Assembly: GCA_022710025.1 (NCBI GenBank)
Contig: JAKLHS010000025.1
Coordinates: 1-7,903, forward strand
DNA: 7,903 nt
Source: Caldisericota bacterium
GTDB taxonomy: Bacteria; Caldisericota; Caldisericia; Cryosericales; Cryosericaceae
Reading direction: 5' to 3'
Part shown: piece after piece, positions 1 through 6,207 of the stretch
Numbering within the stretch: position 1 is the first letter of the stretch
Layout: every line of letters starts with the position of its first letter
Notes under the pieces: generated by a model
The model's input: only the letters and a program-made list of their open reading frames with translations
Told to the model about the DNA's origin: nothing
Databases searched by the model: none
Translations under genes and position numbers: made by a program

Positions 1-247
1 GGGCTTCCCAGCAGACACCTGGTTTGAAGAGGCGTGTCTGTCACGGTGGAGGAACTGCCAGCCGTTCTTTGATGGCAGCGGAGCGAGTAGCCGGACAAGT
101 GGTTCACCTTGCAGGCGCGGCGAAGTGGGGCAGATCAGAGGAGAAGTGGACGGGCTTCCAGCAGAGGGCGTGGTTGTCCCGGTTGCATTCCGCGATCTCT
201 TGGGAGGGATGATGGGAGGTGTTGTTTCTCTATTCACACTTGGATGA
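1..247 (+). CDS. possible 3' end of an unrecognised gene (partial, weak)
   Basis: A reading frame beginning at base 2 is open from the left edge to TGA at 245-247, giving about 81 residues. Its last 30 or so residues are hydrophobic and glycine-rich (about 170-244, containing LLGGMMGG), which could be a membrane or packing segment. I do not recognise the product. The first half is rich in Ser, Gly, Cys and Arg and looks less like a folded protein, and third-position GC is only moderate. A second overlapping frame (24-212) is also open but gives an unconvincing Arg/Ser-rich peptide. It may be the tail of a real gene or degraded DNA. Between 248 and 290 I see nothing but stops. Confidence 0.2.
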   Translation, partial: GFPADTWFEEACLSRWRNCQPFFDGSGASSRTSGSPCRRGEVGQIRGEVDGLPAEGVVVPVAFRDLLGGMMGGVVSLFTLG

Positions 248-301
248 GTACACCTTCTCGAATTGACTGGCCAATGGGTTGAGCATTGACGGGAGGCTCC
301 A

Positions 302-904
302 GTGGCACTCAGGAAGAAGGTCGCGCTTGTCGGCTCGGTATTGCTGATTGTCGGCGTCTTCATACCAATAGTCCAGTTGTCAATCGTTGGATCAGTTGAC
401 TGTTTGCGGAACGGAAGAGGTGACGGGAACATTGTCTTGGTCCTCGGCGCAGTGTCTCTGCTCGTCGCTCTCTGGGATGGGTACGGATGGCTGTGGCTTA
501 CCGGAGTCGGATCTCTTGCCACGGAGGGCTTCACTCTCGTCAGGATCTCGAGGACCTTGGCGGAGACGCAGTCGAACCTGAGCTAGGAGCTCGCAGACAA
601 CCCATTCAGCTCTCTTGTGGATGTCATGTTCCAGTCCGTTCGCCTGCAGTGGGGGTGGCTTCCGCTGGTTGGCGGGGCAATCCTGCTTCTGTTAGCTGCC
701 GGGAGGAAGGGCGCAGATCAATCAAGAGAAGGCGCAGTTGGATGGGTGAGGAAGGCCCTCACCGATATTGAGCCGTTCTTCTACAGCATGAACCGTCCGA
801 ACCAGTTGGAGGTTGTGCATCGATTTGCTAGGCGCATCGACCTGGGGCCACTCTCGTCTAGTTATCCACTGGCAATTCAGCCAAAACTCGTGCGAGCTTC
901 CTAG
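302..904 (+). pseudogene. small multi-span membrane protein interrupted by an in-frame TAG
   Basis: A GTG start at 302 has a clear ribosome binding site (GGGAGG, 291-296, 5-nt spacer). The first 94 codons give a basic N-terminus and three likely membrane segments (about residues 7-29, 43-57 and 60-80) with a GRGDGN loop before the second. TAG at 584-586 stops the frame, but the same frame then continues with ELADNPF and a fourth hydrophobic segment after QWGW (about residues 116-134), ending in a basic GRKG near base 712. From memory, small bacterial membrane proteins have this layout: a polar ELA/DLADNPF-like linker, then QWGW and a last helix. I therefore read the two halves as one gene of about 137 codons broken by a single nonsense change, for example CAG or GAG to TAG. 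The frame stays open from 713 to 904, but that tail does not look like protein and may be read-on past a lost stop. TAG ends the aminotransferase and glpK genes here, so routine readthrough is unlikely. Function unknown. Confidence 0.6.
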
Positions 905-916
905 GTCTGAAGTGAG

Positions 917-930
917 TTCCCGAAAGGGAA
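917..930. terminator. short GAAA-loop hairpin between membrane pseudogene and tRNA 3' end
   Basis: TTCCC and GGGAA flank a GAAA tetraloop, making a perfect 5-bp stem. It lies downstream of the tRNA gene on the minus strand and just past the open frame on the plus strand, where a terminator would be expected. Neither side has a clear run of T, so it would be a weak intrinsic terminator, or only a processing or structural element. Confidence 0.22.
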
Positions 931-951
931 AGAAGGGCATAAGTAGTCGTG

Positions 952-1027
952 TGGTGGAGATAGGGGGGCTCGAACCCCCGACCTCCTGCATGCCATGCAG
1001 GCGCTCTCCCAGCTGAGCTATATCCCC
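952..1027 (-). tRNA. tRNA-Ala, anticodon GGC, CCA encoded
   Basis: The reverse complement folds as a full cloverleaf. The 7-bp acceptor stem (GGGGATA with TATCTCC) contains a G3:U70 wobble pair, the alanine identity element. The D arm contains AGCTCAGCTGGGAGAGC. The anticodon stem CCTGC/GCAGG encloses loop ATGGCAT, giving anticodon GGC, which reads GCC and GCU. The T arm is GGGGG/CCCCC with loop TTCGAGC. Discriminator A73 (base 955) is followed by an encoded CCA at 954-952. The gene stands alone, transcribed away from dtd, with its own promoter just upstream. Confidence 0.97.
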
Positions 1028-1050
1028 ACATCAGACAAAACAACAAAAGA

Positions 1051-1078
1051 AGTATACCTGCCTGGCAGCGACTGTCAA
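1051..1078 (-). promoter_or_regulatory. sigma70-type promoter of the tRNA-Ala gene
   Basis: On the minus strand a perfect -35 box TTGACA (1078-1073) and a -10 box TATACT (1056-1051, one mismatch to TATAAT) are separated by 16 bp. Transcription would begin near 1044, leaving a leader of about 17 nt before the mature tRNA 5' end at 1027. The match quality fits a strongly expressed stable-RNA gene. Confidence 0.75.
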
Positions 1079-1156
1079 ATGCTGGTCTCGGATGTCGTAT
1101 GATGACAGTATCGTGCTACCATGACGTGACGAAAGGGAATCACGGAGAGGTGGCGC

Positions 1157-1609
1157 ATGCGGGCCGTTGTTCAGAGGGTTTCAAAGGCAGAAGTCACGGT
1201 AGGCGGAAAGGCGACCGGAGCCATAGGAAACGGGCTTCTTGTGCTGCTTGCCGTCGCGCCGGAAGACGGCGGCGAAGAAGTTGCGTACATGATTCGCAAA
1301 CTGAGCGGCCTTCGCATCTTCCCGGATGATGCCGGGCTCATGAACCGTTCCATCGCGGATGTAGGTGGATCGTTTCTTGTCGTCAGTCAGTTCACGCTGT
1401 ACGGCGACGTCGCTCGGGGGAACAGGCCCAGCTTCACGAAAGCCGCTTGCGGCGAACACGCCGAGGCACTGTACACACAAGTATGCTCCGGGTTGAAGGC
1501 TGTCGGTTTCGACGTGCAGACGGGCGTCTTCGGCGCGCACATGGAGGTATGCCTCGTCAACGACGGGCCGGTGACCCTCATCGTCGATACCGGCACGCGA
1601 ACCGGCTGA
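1157..1609 (+). CDS. dtd: D-aminoacyl-tRNA deacylase
   Basis: Cytoplasmic proofreading enzyme that hydrolyses D-amino acids (for example D-Tyr) and glycine mischarged on tRNA. The 150-residue product matches the family length of about 145-150. It starts MRAVVQRVSKAEV, typical of Dtd, and has both signature motifs of the active site at the dimer interface: SQFTL (77-81) and the Gly-cisPro motif in NDGPVT (135-140, Gly137-Pro138). The conserved NRPSF block follows the first motif at 89-93. The ATG at 1157 has GGAGAGG at 1144-1150 with a 6-nt spacer and gives the family N-terminus, so the start is secure. It is apparently a single-gene unit: the upstream tRNA is divergent, and a hairpin follows 28 nt after the stop. 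A TATGAT at 1098-1103 could be its -10 box, but no good -35 goes with it. Confidence 0.96.
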   Translation: MRAVVQRVSKAEVTVGGKATGAIGNGLLVLLAVAPEDGGEEVAYMIRKLSGLRIFPDDAGLMNRSIADVGGSFLVVSQFTLYGDVARGNRPSFTKAACGEHAEALYTQVCSGLKAVGFDVQTGVFGAHMEVCLVNDGPVTLIVDTGTRTG

Positions 1610-1637
1610 GAGGTCGGGAGCTACCGTGAGAGAGAAC

Positions 1638-1664
1638 AAAGCCGGAGCTTCTGGCTCCGGCTTT
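1638..1664. terminator. bidirectional intrinsic terminator between dtd and the aminotransferase gene
   Basis: AAAGCCGGAG and CTCCGGCTTT form a perfect 10-bp stem, extendable by one C-G pair, with a small loop. On the plus strand the stem ends in TTT followed by GCGTTTGTTG. On the minus strand the tail is TTTGTTCTCTCTC. It lies 28 nt after the dtd stop and 22 nt after the stop of the converging aminotransferase gene, so it can end both transcripts. Confidence 0.85.
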
Positions 1665-1686
1665 GCGTTTGTTGCCCGAGGGGGAT

Positions 1687-3009
1687 CTAGGATGTCAGGG
1701 ACTGATTTGCGTGAGCGACTGCGGTCTCCAGGACATCAAAGGCTTCGTTGATCTGGTCGTCCGTGATCTCAAGAGATACCAGCATGCGGATGCAATTACC
1801 GTAGATGCCGGAACCAGCCACCAGGACTCCGTTGTGAAGGCATTCCCTGATGATCTGCCCATTGAGCTGTGTCGCGGGCTCACGGGTGGCATGATCCTTG
1901 ACGAACTCGAGCGCCTGCATGGCGCCGATGCCTCGAACGTCGCCGATGATCTTGTATTGTTCCTTCCAAGAGTTCCAGCGTCCGCGGATGAGTGTGCCGA
2001 GAGCCGTGGCACGCTCGAGGAGGCGCTCGTCTCGGATGATGTCGATGACTTCGCTGGCGGCGCGGCAGGCAACCGGATTTCCAACGTATGTGCCACCTAT
2101 GCTGCTGCCGGGAAGACGATCCATGATATCCTTGCGCGCGATGACGGCGGACAGAGGCATACCGGCGGCCAGGGACTTGGCTGTGCAGATCATGTCTGGA
2201 ACAACGTTCCAGTGCTCGATAGAGAAGAATTTCCCTGTGCGCCCCACTCCGGCTTGGATCTCGTCGGCTACCAGGAGGATGCCGTATCTATGCGCCACCT
2301 CTTCGAGCATCTCCAGGAAGCCGTCGGAGGGAACGCGGAAGCCGCCCTCGCCCTGGATCGGTTCGACGACGATACATGCTACGGTAGAGGGATCGACATA
2401 CGTGGTCAGCAGTTTTTCCCATTGGTCGACGGTGATGGAGGGATGATAAGGTGTCACGAAAGGCATGCGGTACACGTCAGGGGCAAAGGGGCCGAAACCA
2501 GCCTTATATGGTTTCGCCTTGTGGGTCATCGTCATGGTGAGCAGGGTGCGTCCGTGGAACGCACGATCGAAAACGACGACGCCGTTTCTGCCCGAGACAT
2601 GCCGTGAGATCTTCACGGCGTTCTCGATCGCCTCTGCCCCATTATTGAAGAGGGCGACAGATTTCTCAAAGTCGCCGGGGGCGAGTTTGGCAAGTTTCTC
2701 GCAGACCGTGATATACGGCTCATAGGGCACGGACGTGAAATCGGTGTGCAGGTAGTGATCCGCCTGGTCCTTGATCGCCGCTACGACGCGCGGGTGTGAG
2801 TGTCCGACCGCCATGCATCCCCAACCGCCGGTGAGGTCGATGAAGGTATTGCCGTCGACGTCGGTTACCAGAGCTCCATGTCCCTCAGCGATCCAGGCAG
2901 GCGAGAGCGCGTCGCACATCGGCGCTGCAACGACCTTGGCCTCCCTCTTGGCAAGCTCCGTGGACTTCGGTCCCGGAACGGCCGTCTTGAGTGATATGAA
3001 CTTTCCCAT
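1687..3009 (-). CDS. class III PLP-dependent aminotransferase (4-aminobutyrate aminotransferase-like)
   Basis: Cytosolic fold-type I PLP enzyme that moves an omega- or alpha-amino group to a keto acid. At 440 residues it has the usual length. Visible landmarks: the phosphate-binding NNGAEAIENAVK block (122-133), AFHGRT (150-155), the PLP-ring aspartate D249 in LLVADEIQAGVGRTG, the Schiff-base lysine K278 in CTAKSLAAGMPLSAV, and GGTYVGNPVAC (305-315), which completes the cofactor pocket from the partner subunit. It is closest in feel to GabT and related omega-amino acid aminotransferases, but ornithine, putrescine or amino-acid racemase-type members look alike, so the substrate is not assigned. 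The ATG at 3009 has GGGAGG (3020-3015) with a 5-nt spacer. The gene diverges from glpK across a shared 230-bp control region and converges on dtd. It ends in TAG. A long open frame on the opposite strand (1663-2607) is only its shadow. Confidence 0.93.
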   Translation of the reverse strand: MGKFISLKTAVPGPKSTELAKREAKVVAAPMCDALSPAWIAEGHGALVTDVDGNTFIDLTGGWGCMAVGHSHPRVVAAIKDQADHYLHTDFTSVPYEPYITVCEKLAKLAPGDFEKSVALFNNGAEAIENAVKISRHVSGRNGVVVFDRAFHGRTLLTMTMTHKAKPYKAGFGPFAPDVYRMPFVTPYHPSITVDQWEKLLTTYVDPSTVACIVVEPIQGEGGFRVPSDGFLEMLEEVAHRYGILLVADEIQAGVGRTGKFFSIEHWNVVPDMICTAKSLAAGMPLSAVIARKDIMDRLPGSSIGGTYVGNPVACRAASEVIDIIRDERLLERATALGTLIRGRWNSWKEQYKIIGDVRGIGAMQALEFVKDHATREPATQLNGQIIRECLHNGVLVAGSGIYGNCIRMLVSLEITDDQINEAFDVLETAVAHANQSLTS

Positions 3010-3069
3010 GATAGCCTCCCTTTCTCTTGATGAGGATGCTGCTATTCCCCGTTTTCATGCATACTTTTC

Positions 3070-3097
3070 AGCATATGGCAATAGGTGCCGTTGTCAA
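3070..3097 (-). promoter_or_regulatory. candidate promoter of the aminotransferase gene
   Basis: On the minus strand a perfect TTGACA (3097-3092) is followed after 16 bp by TATGCT (3075-3070, 4 of 6 to consensus). The start would be near 3063, leaving a leader of about 54 nt. The -35 box lies inside a 13-nt palindrome, which suggests control by a bound regulator. Confidence 0.5.
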
Positions 3098-3100
3098 CGG
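3088..3100. promoter_or_regulatory. 13-nt perfect palindrome, putative operator
   Basis: CCGTTG-T-CAACGG is a perfect inverted repeat with 6-nt arms around one base. It covers the -35 hexamer of the minus-strand promoter and lies about 42 bp upstream of the -35 of the glpK promoter. The size fits a site for a dimeric regulator. No regulator gene is in the window, so its partner is unknown. It may be chance. Confidence 0.35.
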
Positions 3101-3141
3101 AATGACGTTCCATACAGCGGGAGCATCGTTCCGCAGACTGG

Positions 3142-3169
3142 TTGTTCGCCCTTCTTTCCGATGTATGAT
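3142..3169 (+). promoter_or_regulatory. candidate promoter of the glpK operon
   Basis: TTGTTC (3142-3147) and TATGAT (3164-3169) are separated by 16 bp, and the -10 box matches 5 of 6 consensus bases. Transcription would start near 3176, leaving about 64 nt before the glpK ATG. The leader contains a small direct repeat (TGCGGTC twice, about 3190-3205), but I see no riboswitch or terminator-like hairpin in it. Confidence 0.5.
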
Positions 3170-3239
3170 GGGATGGCTCCGATGCGCGGCTTGCGGTCAT
3201 GCGGTCCGACAGGAGTGGTAACCAGCCGGAGGGGTAGAC

Positions 3240-4733
3240 ATGGAAAACTACATACTGGCGCTTGATCAAGGCACATCCAGTTCCCGTGCGATTCTCTTTG
3301 ACACATACGGAAGGCCCGTTGCCAGCGATTCCAGGCCCTTTACGCAGATTTACCCGCGGCCGGGCTGGGTGGAGCAGAACCCGGAGGAGATATGGAGTTC
3401 TCAGCTTGCGGCGGCCCGGGCAGTTCTGGAAAAAGCGGGGATCGGTGCCGACCGGGTCATCTCCATCGGCATAGCGAATCAACGGGAAACGACGATCGTC
3501 TGGGACAGACGGACGGGTCGCCCAGTGTGCAATGCGATCGTGTGGCAATGCAGGAGAACCGCGGCACAGTGTGAAACATTGAAACGCGCCGGCTGCGAGC
3601 AGCTTGTGCGAGAACGCACCGGATTGGTGCTGGATGCTTATTTTTCCGGAACGAAGATCGCTTGGATCCTTGACAACATCGACGGTGTACGGGCGCGCTC
3701 CGATCGTGGCGAGCTGGCTTTCGGAACCGTGGATTCCTGGCTGGTCTGGAATCTGACAGGTGGCAAGGTGCATGCGACGGATGTCTCCAACGCGTCGCGG
3801 ACCATGCTGTATGATATCCACAAGCGTTCCTGGGACGATGAATTGCTCGCGATGCTGAACGTTCCCCATTCGTTGCTTCCCGTTGTCCGGCAATCGAGCG
3901 GAATCATCGGCTACACGACCGCCGATCTGTTCGGGAGAGAGATCCCGATTGCGGGGGTGGCGGGAGATCAACAGGCTGCTCTGTTTGGCCAGACGTGCTT
4001 TGAGCGCGGAGATGTCAAGGTAACCTATGGAACCGGAAGTTTCATCCTGGTGAATACCGGCGAGGAAGCCGTACGCTCGACGCATGGCATGCTGGCGACA
4101 GTAGCCTGGGAAATCGATGGGCATGTCACCTATGCGCTCGAGGGCAGCGTCTTCGTCGCGGGCGCGGCAGTTCAATGGCTGAGAGATGGACTGGGTATCG
4201 TCGCCGCATCGTCCGAGACGGAGTCCTTGGCTCTCTCCGTTCCGGATACCGGTGGTGTGGTGGTCGTGCCTGCATTCACAGGCCTTGGCGCACCGGAATG
4301 GGACATGTACGCTCGGGGAGCCATTCTGGGGTTGACACGTGGAACGACGCGTGCGCATATCGTCAGGGCGACACTCGAGGGTATCGCATGTTCGGTGAAA
4401 GACGTTATCGACGCCATGGTCGAGGAAGCTGGATCGCCTGTCACTGCTCTCAAAGCGGATGGCGGAGCAAGCCGCAATGGATTTCTCATGCAGTTTCAAA
4501 GTGACATCCTTGGACGCCCTGTGTCAGTGCCGTCCTGCGTGGAGACAACAGCACGCGGCGTTGCTTTCCTTGCCGGATTGGCAACGGGGGTATGGACGGG
4601 TTGCCCGGAACTGAAGAATCTCTGTGACATAGAACGTTCTTACGCCCCCGTCCTGCTGCCCGCGGACCGCGATCACCTCTACGCAAGGTGGCGCAAGGGC
4701 GTGGCGAGATCACGGGCTTGGGCGGATGAGTAG
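3240..4733 (+). CDS. glpK: glycerol kinase
   Basis: FGGY-family sugar kinase in the cytoplasm that phosphorylates glycerol with ATP to sn-glycerol 3-phosphate, trapping it after entry. At 497 residues it has the standard length. Seen: the N-terminal phosphate-binding loop DQGTSSSR (9-16), glycerol contacts R82-E83 in NQRETT, Y134 in DAYFSGTKI, D243-Q244 in GDQQAALFGQ, the ATP-site TYGTGSF (262-268), the FGGY signature region ALEGSVFVAGAAVQWLRDG (299-317), and DGGASRNGFLMQFQSDIL near 407-424. All residues known to bind glycerol are present, which favours glycerol over other polyols. The ATG at 3240 has GGAGGGG (3228-3234) with a 5-nt spacer. It heads an operon: its last codons overlap the next gene, a flavoprotein dehydrogenase for its product, by 8 bp. 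No glycerol facilitator gene is visible here. A 485-codon open frame on the opposite strand is a shadow. Confidence 0.97.
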   Translation: MENYILALDQGTSSSRAILFDTYGRPVASDSRPFTQIYPRPGWVEQNPEEIWSSQLAAARAVLEKAGIGADRVISIGIANQRETTIVWDRRTGRPVCNAIVWQCRRTAAQCETLKRAGCEQLVRERTGLVLDAYFSGTKIAWILDNIDGVRARSDRGELAFGTVDSWLVWNLTGGKVHATDVSNASRTMLYDIHKRSWDDELLAMLNVPHSLLPVVRQSSGIIGYTTADLFGREIPIAGVAGDQQAALFGQTCFERGDVKVTYGTGSFILVNTGEEAVRSTHGMLATVAWEIDGHVTYALEGSVFVAGAAVQWLRDGLGIVAASSETESLALSVPDTGGVVVVPAFTGLGAPEWDMYARGAILGLTRGTTRAHIVRATLEGIACSVKDVIDAMVEEAGSPVTALKADGGASRNGFLMQFQSDILGRPVSVPSCVETTARGVAFLAGLATGVWTGCPELKNLCDIERSYAPVLLPADRDHLYARWRKGVARSRAWADE

Positions 4734-6207
4734 GAAGTTGGACCGTGCGACGTCGGCGATCGACGTCGTCATCATTGGAGCGGGCGTCGTCGGGTGTGCC
4801 ATCGCACGAGAGCTGAGCAGGTATGAGGTCAGAGTCGTTGTTTGCGAGGCAGCGGCGGAGGCGGGCCAGGGCGGAGCGAGCAAAGCGAATACCGGCATCC
4901 TGCACGCGGGATATGATCCTCTGCCGGGGACGCTCATGGCGCGATTGTGCGTCCGTGGCAACGCTCTGTACGACCGGATTTGCGCTGACCTCGGCATCCA
5001 GATCGTTCGCAACGGGACGCTCGTCGTGGCAATGTCTGTAGAGGAGCGATCTCACCTCGATGAGCTGTTGCAGCGCGGTCTGGCAAACGGGGTATCCGGT
5101 ATGCGTGTTCTGACGCGAGACGAGCTCCTGGCACTGGAACCTCGGCTGAATCCCAAGGCAGACAGCGCGTTGTTTGCCGGAACCGGTGGCACGGTCGAGC
5201 CCTATGAGGTAACGATCGTGTTGGCGGAGAATGCCGCCGTCAATGGCGTCGAATTCCTTTTTGAGTCGCCGGTGCGCGGGATTCGGAGCGTACGGGGAAG
5301 TTGGGAGGTGGCGATCGACCGTCGCATCCTGCAGACGAGATTCATCGTAAATGCAGCGGGGCTGTTTGCAGACGACATTAGTGCTATGGCGGGCGCAGGG
5401 GATTTCACACTCTATCCCCGGCGGGGAGAATATGTGCTCATCGAGAATCAACTTGACTATGAGGTGCACCGTCCCGTCTTTCAGGTTCCTACAACGCGAG
5501 GGAAAGGAATCGTCGTGAGTCGCACGGTTGATGGCACGATCATCGCCGGGCCTACGGCGGATGACGGGGACGACAAGGAGTCCACGGCGACGACGACCGA
5601 TGGACTTGCCCGGACACTGGCCGGGGCACGCCGCAGCGTCCCCATGCTGGACAGCCGTCACGTCATAGCCCAATTTGTCGGTAACAGAGCAGTCATGAAG
5701 GAGAGGGACGACTTTCTGATAGAAATCGGAGCCCCGCGTTTCGTCAACGTCGCCGGCATCAAATCTCCCGGGTTGACCGCCGCCCCGGCAATTGCCGAAT
5801 ACGTAGTCGGCCTGCTGGGAGAGGAAGGATTGAAACTTAGGAAGAATGTCGATTTTGTGGCGGAAAACGCTACGGAGATGCTCTTCCGTTGTTGCTCGGC
5901 AGAACAGCAGGAACGGATGATAGCCGGGGATCCATCATTTGGCCGTATCGTATGCCGATGCGAGTGTGTCACGGAAGGAGACGTCGTGCGCGCGATCAGG
6001 CGGCCGGCGGGTGCGCGGACGGTGGATGGTGTCAAATTCCGTACACGGGCCGGCATGGGGCGATGCCAGGCGGGTTTCTGTGAACCACGCGTCGTCGACA
6101 TACTTGCGCGGGAGCTTACGTCAAGTGCTCTCGCTGTGACAAAGTGCGGTCCGGGATCAGAGATTCTCGTCGGCAACCTGCGGCCGGAAGGAGGACATAA
6201 TGCTTGA
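4726..6207 (+). CDS. GlpA-like FAD-dependent glycerol-3-phosphate dehydrogenase with BFD-like [2Fe-2S] domain
   Basis: Likely oxidises glycerol 3-phosphate to dihydroxyacetone phosphate, handing electrons to a partner flavoprotein. The 493-residue product has an N-terminal DAO-type FAD domain with Rossmann motif GAGVVG (18-23) and an acidic E41 ending the second strand, followed by the GASKANTGILHAGYD block (50-64). A second FAD contact region is at GIKSPGLTAAPAI (344-356). A C-terminal BFD-like domain supplies the cluster ligands: C410 and C412 in VCRCEC, and C447 and C452 in GRCQAGFC. C414 is an additional cysteine where I would expect another residue. This two-domain build is common in anaerobes, where such proteins sit beside glpK and a NoxA-like flavoprotein. 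The ATG at 4726 overlaps the glpK stop by 8 bp and lacks a strong Shine-Dalgarno, implying translational coupling. TTG at 4738 is a less likely alternative. Substrate is inferred from glpK; related members act on other 2-hydroxy acids. Confidence 0.85.
   Translation: MSRKLDRATSAIDVVIIGAGVVGCAIARELSRYEVRVVVCEAAAEAGQGGASKANTGILHAGYDPLPGTLMARLCVRGNALYDRICADLGIQIVRNGTLVVAMSVEERSHLDELLQRGLANGVSGMRVLTRDELLALEPRLNPKADSALFAGTGGTVEPYEVTIVLAENAAVNGVEFLFESPVRGIRSVRGSWEVAIDRRILQTRFIVNAAGLFADDISAMAGAGDFTLYPRRGEYVLIENQLDYEVHRPVFQVPTTRGKGIVVSRTVDGTIIAGPTADDGDDKESTATTTDGLARTLAGARRSVPMLDSRHVIAQFVGNRAVMKERDDFLIEIGAPRFVNVAGIKSPGLTAAPAIAEYVVGLLGEEGLKLRKNVDFVAENATEMLFRCCSAEQQERMIAGDPSFGRIVCRCECVTEGDVVRAIRRPAGARTVDGVKFRTRAGMGRCQAGFCEPRVVDILARELTSSALAVTKCGPGSEILVGNLRPEGGHNA
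6188..6194 (+). promoter_or_regulatory. ribosome binding site of codA inside the preceding gene
   Basis: AAGGAGG lies 5 nt before the ATG at 6200, within the last codons of the flavoprotein gene. It fixes the codA start and shows that codA has its own strong initiation signal in addition to any coupling through the 8-bp overlap. Confidence 0.8.

Noticed and set aside
302..904. Amber readthrough or pyrrolysine insertion at TAG 584-586
   Set aside because: TAG is the normal stop of the aminotransferase and glpK genes here, and no stimulatory structure is evident after 586; a nonsense mutation is simpler.
1098..1103. TATGAT as a -10 box for dtd
   Set aside because: No acceptable -35 hexamer at 16-18 bp and no extended -10 TG at the right distance, so the dtd promoter is left unassigned.
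1663..2607. 314-codon plus-strand open frame opposite the aminotransferase gene
   Set aside because: It overlaps the terminator and is the antisense of a complete PLP enzyme; no ribosome binding site and no recognisable motif.
3176..3239. Possible leader riboswitch in front of glpK
   Set aside because: Only 64 nt with a short direct repeat; no conserved aptamer core or terminator/antiterminator pair can be drawn.
3042..4499. 485-codon open frame on the minus strand, opposite glpK
   Set aside because: It is antisense to a glycerol kinase with full motif conservation, its peptide is rich in Arg, His and Cys with no recognisable domain, and it arises from the GC-rich codon pattern of glpK.
4486..5673. 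395-codon minus-strand open frame opposite the flavoprotein gene
   Set aside because: Low-complexity Arg/Asp/His-rich translation without a domain; the plus strand encodes a clear FAD and [2Fe-2S] protein.
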